A program made the translations under genes and the position numbers. A model generated the notes under the pieces. The model saw nothing but the letters and a program-made list of their open reading frames with translations, was not told the origin of the DNA and ran no database searches. Of a stretch of 10,989 nucleotides of DNA, positions 1 to 7,178 are shown piece after piece. The DNA is from Balneolales bacterium (GTDB lineage Bacteria > Bacteroidota > Rhodothermia > Balneolales > Natronogracilivirgulaceae), in contig SLHZ01000350.1 of NCBI GenBank assembly GCA_007135895.1, positions 1-10,989 of the forward strand, written 5' to 3'. Within the stretch, counting starts at the first letter, position 1, and every line of letters begins with the position of its first letter.

Positions 1-12
1 AGAAAAGAAAAC

Positions 13-558
13 ATGCAGATGGTCCGGAAGAAGACAACCCGCGAAATATACAAGGCAAACCGGGTACGTGTTGCACCTGCTTCACTGAGAAGCCTGGTTG
101 TCTGGCTCCATAACATACGAAGCATGCATAATGTCGGTTCGGTATTCCGGTCCGCAGACGCCTTCGGAGTGGAACAGGTGGTACTTACCGGCTATACTCC
201 CGTACCGCCGAGACCGGAGATTTCAAAGACGGCACTGGGGGCTGAAGAAAAAGTAAAATGGAGGCACTATCAGGATCCCTTTGCCATGATTCGCTGGTGC
301 CGCGAAAACAACCTGCTTCTGGCCGGGTTGGAACAGACACACAGCAGCCGGGAGCTCAACGCTTTTCAGCCGGATACCGGCAGGCGCATCTGTCTCCTTT
401 TTGGCAATGAGGTAACGGGAATTGAAAATGAGTTACTGACCTGTTGCGATCATTTGCTTGAAATCCCGCAGTACGGTCACAAGCATTCACTCAACATATC
501 GGTTAGTGTTGGCATTGCCCTTTATCATTTTCTATTGTCCGCTTGCCCTGATAGCTGA
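13..558 (+). CDS. SpoU/TrmH-family RNA 2'-O-ribose methyltransferase
   Basis: Predicted SAM-dependent enzyme that methylates a ribose 2'-OH in tRNA or rRNA. The three SpoU motifs are in order in 181 residues. Motif 1 spans about residues 34-52, with N40 and R46 in NVGSVFRSADAFG. Motif 2 is LLFGNEVTGI at about 128-137. Motif 3 is IPQYGHKHSLNISVSVGIAL at 151-170 and forms the floor of the trefoil-knot SAM pocket. The length fits the short, single-domain members common in Bacteroidota, with no extra RNA-binding N-terminal domain as in RlmB. The frame is open to base 1, so the start could lie upstream of the window; ATG at 13 follows a purine-rich stretch, and ATG at 19 is an alternative. The stop is 36 bp before the amidase, so co-transcription is possible. 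The family is secure, but the exact RNA and nucleotide cannot be read from the sequence, so no symbol is given. Confidence 0.9.
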   Translation: MQMVRKKTTREIYKANRVRVAPASLRSLVVWLHNIRSMHNVGSVFRSADAFGVEQVVLTGYTPVPPRPEISKTALGAEEKVKWRHYQDPFAMIRWCRENNLLLAGLEQTHSSRELNAFQPDTGRRICLLFGNEVTGIENELLTCCDHLLEIPQYGHKHSLNISVSVGIALYHFLLSACPDS

Positions 559-594
559 ATAAGCCGTATTTTCGGTTAAAACTCCCAAAATATC

Positions 595-1959
595 ATGTGG
601 TTCCCACTCCGGTCAGCGCGATCATGTCCAATTCTCAGGAGAGTACGGTTCGGCGTATCGGCTCCGATTCGGTGTATCTTCTTCATGCTCATTATCTTTG
701 GGTTTGTCGCCTCTGTGATCAAACCGCATGATTCCATAGCCCGTTCATCACTTGATCGTGTCACTACGGTCGAACGTTCCGACGGTCTGGGTTATGTAAT
801 CCGTTTCCACATGACGAGCCGGCCGGATTCCTTCCATATCTGGCAACCCAACCCAAAGCTGATACAACTGGCCCTCTACAAGGATGGCATTGATCCGGAA
901 TCGATCCGCACCGGGAACAATAACGAAGAGGCTTTTGAGAGTTTTTTCTATCAGGACATTCAGGGTGGAATCGGGACGGACATCTACCTGCGGGAAGAGA
1001 TCTATATGATTGCAGATGCCTACATGGACGCTAATGGCCGGGATCTTCTCATTGGGCTGACTGAGGCATCTCCCAACGATCTGGAAGTGCTGACCGACGG
1101 CATGTTTCCCATTTTCTGGGATGACCTGATGGAAGATATTGATACCACGCCGGATCTGGCCATGTATGATTGGGAGACACCGGCTGAGGGGGCGGACCGG
1201 GATCTTTTTGATGTGGGTGTTCCGATACAGGCCGAGCCATACCTGCAGCTGAACCGTATTGTCATTGATGCCGGTCACGGCGGGCGCGATCCTGGGGCTA
1301 TCGGTTCCCGGGGAACCAGGGAGAAGGACGTGGCCCTTTCCGTGGCACTGAAACTGGGCAATTATATGAAACAGGACCCCACACTTTCACATATTGAAAT
1401 TACCTATACCCGGACCGACGACACCTTCATACCGCTACAGGAGCGGGGGCAAATTGCCAACCGGGCCCGTGCCGATTTGTTCGTATCTATCCATGCCAAC
1501 GCCAACCGCAACCGGCATGCGCATGGCACAGAGATCTATTTTCTGGGGATGCATCGAAGTCGTGAGGCCTTCGAAGTGATGAAGAAGGAGAACAACGCGA
1601 TCCGTTTTGAAGCCGAAGACGAACGATCCGAAGAACTTACACCTGAACAACTGGCCATATACGAGCTTTCGAATATCGGTTTTATGGCAAGCAGCGAGCT
1701 GCTTGCTACAAAAATGGACCATCAGTTTGCCAACCGGGCCCGGCGCCGTTCCCGTGGGGTGAAGCAGGCCGGATTCATTGTCCTGTACCACGCATCCATG
1801 CCAGCCGTGCTGGTGGAACTGGGATACATCACCAACCCGCAGGAGGAACAGTTCCTGGTCAGTGATTACGGGCAGAACATCATGGCTTCGGCCATCATGC
1901 GGGCCATTCGTGATTACAAGGAGCGAATTGAGGGTTTTCAAAGCCGTCTGGAACCATGA
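595..1959 (+). CDS. Exported N-acetylmuramoyl-L-alanine amidase (Amidase_3, zinc-dependent)
   Basis: Cell-wall hydrolase predicted to cut the bond between N-acetylmuramic acid and L-alanine of peptidoglycan in the periplasm. It has 454 residues. A long basic N-region is followed by a hydrophobic stretch (about 27-43) with likely cleavage near A49; there is no lipobox. Residues about 50-210 form an AMIN-like, poorly conserved N-terminal region. The catalytic domain (about 219-440) begins RIVIDAGHGGRDPGAIG. Expected zinc ligands are H228, E243 (in TREKD) and H300 (in VSIHAN); the catalytic glutamate is E408 in VLVELGYITN. Residues about 320-390 are a charged helical insertion between the last histidine and the GVKQAGF strand, in the place where AmiA/B/C-type enzymes carry a regulatory helix. 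ATG at 595 is preferred because the internal ATG at 685 would leave a signal peptide without basic residues. No Shine-Dalgarno is evident. Confidence 0.93.
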   Translation: MWFPLRSARSCPILRRVRFGVSAPIRCIFFMLIIFGFVASVIKPHDSIARSSLDRVTTVERSDGLGYVIRFHMTSRPDSFHIWQPNPKLIQLALYKDGIDPESIRTGNNNEEAFESFFYQDIQGGIGTDIYLREEIYMIADAYMDANGRDLLIGLTEASPNDLEVLTDGMFPIFWDDLMEDIDTTPDLAMYDWETPAEGADRDLFDVGVPIQAEPYLQLNRIVIDAGHGGRDPGAIGSRGTREKDVALSVALKLGNYMKQDPTLSHIEITYTRTDDTFIPLQERGQIANRARADLFVSIHANANRNRHAHGTEIYFLGMHRSREAFEVMKKENNAIRFEAEDERSEELTPEQLAIYELSNIGFMASSELLATKMDHQFANRARRRSRGVKQAGFIVLYHASMPAVLVELGYITNPQEEQFLVSDYGQNIMASAIMRAIRDYKERIEGFQSRLEP

Positions 1960-1967
1960 CTAATAAA

Positions 1968-2129
1968 AGAACCGTCACACCAGACCGCACCTTCATTTCA
2001 GGATCAGACATCATCCCCGGGGTAAAAAACATTCCCTGATGAATTATCCTTCCCCTATGAATCATCTTTCCCCGACTAAACATCTTTCCCCAACAAATCC
2101 TCTTTCCTGGAGTAATCATCCGTAAAATC
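1968..2129. repeat. Degenerate 18-bp tandem repeat filling the amidase-udk spacer
   Basis: Cutting the spacer every 18 bases puts a shared pattern in register. The clearest units are 2040-2057, 2058-2075, 2076-2093 and 2094-2111, with approximate consensus TGAATCATCTTTCCCCGA. Flanking units at 1986-2003, 2004-2021, 2022-2039 and 2112-2129 keep roughly half or more of the positions, for example 11 of 18 for 2004-2021 and for 2022-2039 against the second unit; 1968-1985 keeps about 8 of 18. The period is a multiple of three. The minus strand is open through the array, reading as hexapeptides with a recurring glycine (such as FSRGKM, IHRGRI), while the matching plus-strand frame is broken by TGA codons. 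I treat it as a decayed noncoding minisatellite. Confidence 0.65.
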
Positions 2130-2155
2130 CCCAAATATTTCCATTCGCTTCAAAC

Positions 2156-2782
2156 ATGTCTATGGAGAAACCTTTAATCATTGGTGTAGCCGGTGGCAGC
2201 GGCTCCGGAAAAACAACTGTTATTCAGCATATCGTCAACGAGATCGGTGAGGATAATCTGTCCCTGATCGCCCACGACGCCTACTACCGCGACCTCAAGC
2301 ATTTGTCATTCGAAGAACGGGCACGACAGAATTTCGACCATCCGGCTTCACTGGAAACGGAACTGCTTATTCGTCACCTCAGAGCCCTGTGTTCGGGATA
2401 CAGTATTGACTGTCCTATTTACGACTTCAACAACCATGTGCGCATGGAGAAGGCACTAAAGGTAACACCCAAGAAAATTATACTGGTCGACGGTATCCTG
2501 ATTTTTTACGAAAAAGAGCTGCGCAAACAAATGGATATCAAGCTCTTTGTGGACACCGATGACGATATCCGGCTTCTCCGCCGGCTTCGAAGGGATATCA
2601 CCGAGCGTGGGCGTTCCATTGAAGGAGTCCTGGACCAGTATGAAACATTTGTACGGCCCATGCACCTGGAATTTGTCGAACCTACCAAGCGCTATGCCGA
2701 CATTATTATTCCACACGGCGGACAAAATCAGGTGGCTCTTCGAATGGTTAATGCGCTCATCTATGACAGGATACGCACCTGA
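2156..2782 (+). CDS. udk: Uridine kinase (uridine/cytidine kinase)
   Basis: Cytoplasmic pyrimidine-salvage enzyme that phosphorylates uridine and cytidine to UMP and CMP with ATP or GTP. It has 208 residues, the usual family length. The P-loop GGSGSGKT is at 13-20. The HDAYYRD segment contains D41, the expected catalytic or substrate aspartate. FDHPASLE (about 60-67) and YDFNNHVR (about 89-96) match the nucleoside-binding elements. VDGILIF (111-117) is the second beta-strand motif. The lid region RLRRDITERGRS (about 143-154) and the TKRYADIIIPHGG tail (177-189) are also typical. ATG at 2156 is used; ATG at 2162 is an equally placed alternative, and neither has a clear ribosome-binding site. 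The gene follows the repeat-rich spacer and ends 6 bp from the convergent coaX stop. Identification rests on full-length motif agreement. Confidence 0.95.
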   Translation: MSMEKPLIIGVAGGSGSGKTTVIQHIVNEIGEDNLSLIAHDAYYRDLKHLSFEERARQNFDHPASLETELLIRHLRALCSGYSIDCPIYDFNNHVRMEKALKVTPKKIILVDGILIFYEKELRKQMDIKLFVDTDDDIRLLRRLRRDITERGRSIEGVLDQYETFVRPMHLEFVEPTKRYADIIIPHGGQNQVALRMVNALIYDRIRT

Positions 2783-2788
2783 AAAAAA

Positions 2789-3544
2789 TCATTCGTCAAG
2801 TTGCTTCTTCCAGAATTCCCGCATGCCGGTGAGAACCAGGTGAGGATCTTTTTGAACGTTCCGGCTGGTTCTTGACGCCAGAAAAGCGGCATCCCCCCCG
2901 GTTAGCCAAAGTGAGGCCTCCGGGAACCGAAGCAGCGACTGTTGTACATGTGCTTCCCATGCGGCCAAAAACGTTCCGGCTGTTCCGGCCTGCAGTGCAG
3001 CTGTGGTAGAATCGGGAGGCCATGGATCCGGCACCTCCGGTTCAATGTCGAAAAGACCATCGGCTTTGCGGGCCAGGCAATCGATCAGCAAATGCAACCC
3101 CGGCATAATCACCCCTCCCAGAAAGACTCCCCTCTCGTCCATGATATCAATGGTACATGCCGTTCCGGCATCGGTCACAATCACCGGTACCGGTTCATGC
3201 TGGTGTTGACTCCAGGCTCCGAGACAAGCCAGATAACGGTCCACCCCCAATGTGTCGGGTGTACGGTACCGAATGGATGCACTCGGAAAAGAAGAGGTCT
3301 TCAAATAGTGTATCTTCGGCCCCTTGTGGTCAGTAAACAATCCCCGAAGCGATTCCTCCCGCACCCGTTTTTTGACAGAGGTAACCAGAAGCCAGTCAAA
3401 GTCCTTGCACAGCGCGTACAGCTCTTCCTCAAAATCTGAATCGGCATAATCCGGTGCTGAAAGGAATTTCCAGCGGCCATTGACGTATTCGGCCGCCTTT
3501 AAGCGCGTATTACCGGCATCGATATAGAGTACTTTTCTATTCAT
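2789..3544 (-). CDS. coaX: Type III pantothenate kinase
   Basis: Catalyses the first step of coenzyme A synthesis, phosphorylation of pantothenate, in the cytoplasm. The 251-residue protein has the ASKHA-fold signatures of the CoaX type. The phosphate-binding motif is YIDAGNTRLK (D9, G11-T13). PDTLGVDRYL (96-105) contains D102, the expected catalytic base. VTDAGTACTIDI (123-134) is the second nucleotide motif, followed by GGVIMPGL (143-150), and LTGGDAA lies near 214-220. Type III enzymes need a monovalent cation and resist CoA feedback; that is family knowledge, not seen here. ATG at 3544 is chosen because MNRKVLYIDAGNT is the normal family N terminus; the frame runs upstream to a TTG at 3607, giving an implausible extension. 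It converges on udk and is divergent from the SDR gene. Confidence 0.93.
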   Translation of the reverse strand: MNRKVLYIDAGNTRLKAAEYVNGRWKFLSAPDYADSDFEEELYALCKDFDWLLVTSVKKRVREESLRGLFTDHKGPKIHYLKTSSFPSASIRYRTPDTLGVDRYLACLGAWSQHQHEPVPVIVTDAGTACTIDIMDERGVFLGGVIMPGLHLLIDCLARKADGLFDIEPEVPDPWPPDSTTAALQAGTAGTFLAAWEAHVQQSLLRFPEASLWLTGGDAAFLASRTSRNVQKDPHLVLTGMREFWKKQLDE

Positions 3545-3735
3545 GATGGCAAGGTACGAAAATACCATTGACTGTTTCCAGTATCCGCCGAGCAAACGTT
3601 TCCGCAACCGGAATGGTTATACTGAAAAAATGATCCTGAAAAAGTTGTGTTTCTTGTATCTCTTCCCATGGTTACACAAAGCTTCACATATCATCTCTTT
3701 TCACCTGAAAATCTGTAAAAAAAGCATATATCAAA
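3545..3735. promoter_or_regulatory. Divergent intergenic region between coaX and the SDR gene
   Basis: This 191-bp spacer separates two divergently read genes, so it must hold both start regions if each has its own promoter. It is more A+T-rich than its flanks, especially the 120 bases before the SDR start. I could not place a convincing -35/-10 pair or a good TTTG/TAnnTTTG Bacteroidota promoter in either direction. On the coaX side, TATTTTCG (minus strand) is one base off the TAnnTTTG element but lacks a correctly spaced partner. No RNA gene or tandem repeat is visible. Confidence 0.35.
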
Positions 3736-4473
3736 ATGAATCTTGAAGGAAAAACAGCCATAGTAACCGGATCCAGCAGCGGAATCGGAGCGGAGTTCAG
3801 CAAAGCCCTTGTATCCAAGGGCTGTCGTGTCTACGGACTGGCCCGGCGTGCCGGACGTCTCGAAGAACTGAGGGAAACGCTGGGCGACCTGTTTGTACCG
3901 ACAGCATTGGATATCACCGACTACGATGAGCTTGAGGATTGGAACCAAAAACAGTTCGGAAATTCCGCCAAATCGCATCAAAACGAAGCATCGGGTCCCG
4001 ATATCCTTATCAACAATGCCGGACTTGGATATTTTGGCGATGTGGACAAAATGGAACCGGACAAATGGGATACACTGATCCAGACCAATCTGACGGCCAT
4101 ATTCCGGCTCACCCGGCTTGTGGTCCCCATGATGAAACAGAAAAACACCGTTTCCCACATCGTCAACATTTCATCGGTCGCCGGACTGATTGGAAATCCC
4201 GGTCTCACCGCCTACAATGCCACCAAATTCGGACTCAGGGGTTTCAGCGAAGCCCTCATGAAAGAGCTGCGCAATGAAAGAGTCAAGGTCACCTGCATCT
4301 ATCCCGGTTCGATAGCTACTGAGTTTTTTGATGATATTGGCGGAACGCATGCCAATATGATGCGGTCTGAAGATGTGGCCAATACACTGATACATATTCT
4401 GGAAACGCCGGACAACTTCCTTATAGACGAGATCACACTGCGCCCTCTTGTTCCGAAAGCACCGGGTAAGTAA
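3736..4473 (+). CDS. Short-chain dehydrogenase/reductase (SDR), substrate unknown
   Basis: Rossmann-fold NAD(P)-dependent oxidoreductase of the classical SDR type, 245 residues. Visible motifs are the dinucleotide glycine motif TGSSSGIG (11-18), LDITD for adenine contact (58-62), INNAG (92-96), the catalytic serine in NISSVAG (S146/S147), and YNATK with Y160 and K164. R37/R38 after the second beta-strand suggest NADPH preference, an inference. The tail DEITLRPLVPKAPG resembles the DEI/NEI-x-x-RPL ending of Bacteroidota SDRs annotated as sepiapterin reductase or clavaldehyde dehydrogenase-like, which does not fix the substrate. A polar stretch of about 14 residues (75-88) precedes the NNAG strand and looks longer than usual. 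ATG at 3736 is used; no Shine-Dalgarno is seen. The lipoprotein gene follows 46 bp downstream or less, so the two may form an operon. Confidence 0.9.
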   Translation: MNLEGKTAIVTGSSSGIGAEFSKALVSKGCRVYGLARRAGRLEELRETLGDLFVPTALDITDYDELEDWNQKQFGNSAKSHQNEASGPDILINNAGLGYFGDVDKMEPDKWDTLIQTNLTAIFRLTRLVVPMMKQKNTVSHIVNISSVAGLIGNPGLTAYNATKFGLRGFSEALMKELRNERVKVTCIYPGSIATEFFDDIGGTHANMMRSEDVANTLIHILETPDNFLIDEITLRPLVPKAPGK

Positions 4474-4519
4474 CTTGCCGGCGGACCATTGCAACCGCAT
4501 CATAACAACCTTTTTTTCT

Positions 4520-4933
4520 GTGAAAAATCAACCCTCCGGCCGGATCAGCAGCAGCCAGACCGTTTCATTGCTGATGGTGATGATTCTGACATCACTTTTA
4601 TCAACCGGCTGCAGTCGCTCCGCCCCTGCCGATCTGATCGACGAGGATCTTTACATCGACTTGCTGGTGGAGGCACACCTGCTTTCCGTCATTCATCAGA
4701 TATACGACGAACCGGAGATTCATGAGAAAGCCCGGCGACTGGTTCTGGGAAACTATAACATCAGTCCTGAGCAGTTCGACCGGAGTCACCGCTACTATTC
4801 ACGGGATGTCGAAGCGCAGCAGGAAAGGCTCAAGGAGGCCCGGCGACGCCTCGAGGAAGAGCATTCCAGTGTAGCCGGACACTATTTTCGTGAGAAGGAG
4901 CGGCTCCGTGAATCACTAGTAGAATCAGAATAG
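4520..4933 (+). CDS. Small lipoprotein resembling DUF4296
   Basis: No function can be assigned. A lipoprotein signal is visible: a hydrophobic run (SLLMVMILTSLL) ends in the lipobox LSTGC, so the mature protein should be lipid-anchored at that cysteine and face the periplasm. The body is short, acidic and helical. It holds DLYIDLLVEAHLL, then ISPEQFDRSHRYYSRD, then a highly charged helix rich in E, R and K (EAQQERLKEARRRLEEE). That order resembles DUF4296, a family of small Bacteroidota lipoproteins; the match is from memory of the pattern. The start is uncertain. GTG at 4520 gives a normal 30-residue signal with basic residues (137 aa in all). ATG at 4574 leaves only 12 residues before the cysteine and no positive charge. 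An upstream TTG at 4448 would overlap the SDR gene. It lies just after the SDR gene and converges on recQ. Confidence 0.72.
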   Translation: MKNQPSGRISSSQTVSLLMVMILTSLLSTGCSRSAPADLIDEDLYIDLLVEAHLLSVIHQIYDEPEIHEKARRLVLGNYNISPEQFDRSHRYYSRDVEAQQERLKEARRRLEEEHSSVAGHYFREKERLRESLVESE

Positions 4934-4938
4934 TGAGA

Positions 4939-4989
4939 AGATCAGAGGAGAGGGAAGACTCAGGAAATTGGGAGGCTCAGGAGAAGAGG
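4939..4989. repeat. Weak 17-bp degenerate repeat after the lipoprotein gene
   Basis: Three consecutive 17-base segments (4939-4955, 4956-4972, 4973-4989) share an AGxCTCAGGA-like core. The second and third agree at about 11 of 17 positions; the first is looser. The stretch is purine-rich. The signal is weak and could be low-complexity sequence. The rest of the lipoprotein-recQ spacer (4990-5073) has short inverted repeats (GCTCTG/CAGAGC at 4993-4998 and 5013-5018; TGCCCTG/CAGGGCA at 5035-5041 and 5075-5081) but no T-run to make an intrinsic terminator. Confidence 0.3.
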
Positions 4990-5073
4990 CTGGCTCTGGG
5001 CATCGAACAGCTCAGAGCAACGTGAAGCAACCGGTGCCCTGTAACAGTAGCAGAAGCTGACAAATCATGAGGC

Positions 5074-6990
5074 TCAGGGCAGACGGTAACGCTGACTGCC
5101 GTCATCAGGGCGGCAGATCAGTTCCTCCCTGAGCATATCCGACAATACCTGTTTAAGATGCATGCGCGGCCATTGGGTCTTTTGCAACAGCTGCTTAAAG
5201 TCCATCGCTTCACTTTCCAGTATCTTGCTGATGGTCCGGACATCCCCGGAAAGTGTTCCTGCCTTTTTTTCTGAGCGGCAGTTGTCACAAGTGCCGCATT
5301 TCTGCGGAACATTGGTTTCGCCAAAGTAGATCCGGATATAACGGCTGCGACAGCTTTTGGTCCGGACAAACCCGATCATGTAGTCCAGTTTTTTCAACAG
5401 CCTGTCCCGGTGTTCCAGGATGTTTTTTTCGGTCAGTTGAAATCGCTGATAACGCGGTTCCAAAAGATGGGCGACCGGCTCGTTGCGGATCAGGGAGTAG
5501 TTGAGCCATCCTTCATCTTGCAGCACCCGCAGTCCATTCTCCAGCATCTTGCCCGACATTTCCATCCGGGTTTTCAGATGCCTCTCTTCCATGTAGGTCA
5601 TTTTTTGATAGACTTCCGGACCCATTATGCGTGACAATCGATCGATGAAGGCCTGCTTGGCGGGCTTGTTCAGACCCAGGGAACGCTCCTCCACAGCTTC
5701 ACGGGAAAGCAAGAAGTGAATACCAACCCGGGGCTCATCCTGCTGTGCCATTTTCAATACACCCAACTGGTCGAGAATCCTCAGGCCGGACAGGATCATT
5801 CTTCCCGAAAAACCGGAACGGATACGTACCTGATCCAGATCGATTTTCTGCATCTCCTCCATGGCAGAACCGGATGCCAGGTTCCAGTGGTCACATACGG
5901 CATTATAGATCTTCTCGAGTTGCTGCCGGTCGGGCCAGGAGTCCAGAATAGCTTTCTTTGCCGCTTTAAGATCGGCTTCCCTGACAAGCAGAATGGGGTA
6001 GCTCTCCTTTCCGTCACGTCCGGCACGGCCTGCTTCCTGGTAATAGGCTTCGATGGACAGTGACATATCGTAGTGAACCACGAAACGACAGTCAGGCTTA
6101 TCGATACCCATACCGAAGGCATTGGTGGCGGCAACCAGTGGCAGGCGGCTGTCAATCCACCGGTTCTGGATATCTTCGCGCTGTTCCGCAGTGAGACCGG
6201 CGTGATAGGGTTCACAGTGCCATCCCTGCCGGGTCAGCCAATCGGACAAGTGTTCGCAACCCGCACGGGTACCGGCATAGATGAGGCCGCTGCCTTTCGC
6301 ACGCTGAAGTATTTTCTTCAGTCGTCTCTTTTTCTGTTCTCCGATGATGACCCACCACTGCAGGTTCGGGCGGTTGAAGCCCCGTGAAATTACCGCCGGT
6401 TCCTTCAGATCCAGTGCATGAACGATATCGCGGCGCACCTCCGGCGTGGCTGTAGCCGTCAGGGCCAGCCAGCGGATCCGGCCGGCTACCGGAGCCATCA
6501 TTTCGGGTATTCTCCGGTATATGGGACGGAAATCATGTCCCCATTCCGAGATGCAGTGGGCTTCGTCGACCGCTATCAAGGAGAGCGACAGATCGGTTAC
6601 CATATTCTGCCACAGCGGTGTTTCAAGACGCTCCGGAGCACAATAGAGAAGCTTGTACATGCCATTGCGCGCATTGATGAGGCGCTGTTCCACTTCGGAC
6701 CTGGAGATGGTACTGTTGATGAATGTAGAAGGAACGCCTTTTTGCTGAAGCTGGAATACCTGATCCTGCATCAGGGCAACCAGCGGAGAGATAACCACTG
6801 TGAGACCTTCGAGAACAGTGGCGGGAACCTGGTAGCACAAGGATTTGCCTCCACCCGTTGGGAAGAGTACCAGGGTCGGTTCTCCCGAAAGCACCGAGCG
6901 TACCACTTCATCCTGACCGGGTCGGAAATCATCGAAACCCCAGTATTGTTTAAGGCTGGCGCGGGCTTTATCAAACAGCTCGTCGGTCAT
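5074..6990 (-). CDS. recQ: RecQ-family ATP-dependent DNA helicase
   Basis: Superfamily 2, 3'-5' DNA helicase expected to act in recombination and repair. It has 638 residues from ATG at 6990. Helicase motifs appear in order: FRPGQ at 22-26 (motif 0), FPTGGGKS at 43-50 (Walker A), VDEAHCISEWGHDFRP at 141-156 (motif II with the aromatic-rich loop), LALTATAT at 175-182 (motif III), GLIYAGTR at 235-242 (motif IV), and ATNAFGMGIDKPD then YYQEAGRAGRDG at 288-327 (motifs V and VI). The zinc cysteines are C547, C565, C568 and C571 (CGTCDNC), close to the C terminus. About 200 residues, with winged-helix-like segments, lie between the helicase core and the cysteines, unlike E. coli RecQ but like RecQ proteins I know from Bacteroidota. 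No HRDC domain is present; a short helical tail ends the protein. A GTG at 7059 in the same frame would add 23 residues unlike the family. Confidence 0.92.
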   Translation of the reverse strand: MTDELFDKARASLKQYWGFDDFRPGQDEVVRSVLSGEPTLVLFPTGGGKSLCYQVPATVLEGLTVVISPLVALMQDQVFQLQQKGVPSTFINSTISRSEVEQRLINARNGMYKLLYCAPERLETPLWQNMVTDLSLSLIAVDEAHCISEWGHDFRPIYRRIPEMMAPVAGRIRWLALTATATPEVRRDIVHALDLKEPAVISRGFNRPNLQWWVIIGEQKKRRLKKILQRAKGSGLIYAGTRAGCEHLSDWLTRQGWHCEPYHAGLTAEQREDIQNRWIDSRLPLVAATNAFGMGIDKPDCRFVVHYDMSLSIEAYYQEAGRAGRDGKESYPILLVREADLKAAKKAILDSWPDRQQLEKIYNAVCDHWNLASGSAMEEMQKIDLDQVRIRSGFSGRMILSGLRILDQLGVLKMAQQDEPRVGIHFLLSREAVEERSLGLNKPAKQAFIDRLSRIMGPEVYQKMTYMEERHLKTRMEMSGKMLENGLRVLQDEGWLNYSLIRNEPVAHLLEPRYQRFQLTEKNILEHRDRLLKKLDYMIGFVRTKSCRSRYIRIYFGETNVPQKCGTCDNCRSEKKAGTLSGDVRTISKILESEAMDFKQLLQKTQWPRMHLKQVLSDMLREELICRPDDGSQRYRLP

Positions 6991-7019
6991 AACACATCTC
7001 TTTTCTGAAAAGATACGAT

Positions 7020-7057
7020 AAATAGCAGTATCAGTGGCAAATAGCGGTATCAGTGAC
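7020..7057. repeat. 19-bp tandem doublet in the sdhB-recQ spacer
   Basis: Two adjacent 19-base copies (7020-7038 and 7039-7057) match at 17 of 19 positions; each reads AAATAGCrGTATCAGTGrC. The register does not continue clearly into the next bases. It lies about 30 bp upstream of the recQ start, so it could also be part of the recQ leader. Confidence 0.6.
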
Positions 7058-7134
7058 ACCGACCATTGGTGCCAACCCAGTCACACATATCGGTCAATAA
7101 CACTGTTCACCTGATATGGGTCACCAATACCGGT
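7058..7134 (-). other. Imperfect nested inverted repeat between sdhB and recQ
   Basis: The outer arms are 7058-7073 (ACCGACCATTGGTGCC) and 7119-7134 (GGTCACCAATACCGGT), complementary apart from bulges and possible G-U pairs. Inside them CATATC (7086-7091) and GATATG (7113-7118) form a perfect 6-bp pair around 21 bases. In the transcript leaving sdhB this could fold into a branched hairpin before recQ, acting as a terminator, processing site or decoupling element. There is no T-tract, so a classical intrinsic terminator is not supported. A protein-binding dyad is the alternative. Confidence 0.4.
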
Positions 7135-7178
7135 TAATGGAAGGACCTCTTCGCCAGTGTTTCCTTACCCGAAAACCT

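Noticed and set aside
748..1278. Minus-strand open frame of 176 codons opposite the amidase gene
   Set aside because: Fully antisense to a motif-complete amidase, with no recognisable domain and no ribosome-binding site.
1956..2039. Small plus-strand ORF (27 codons) whose ATG overlaps the amidase stop as ATGA
   Set aside because: The overlap resembles translational coupling, but the peptide is just the start of the 18-bp repeat read in one frame, with no conservation evidence.
4993..5081. Intrinsic terminators between the lipoprotein gene and recQ
   Set aside because: Two inverted repeats of 6 and 7 bp exist, but their loops are long and no T-run follows on either strand.
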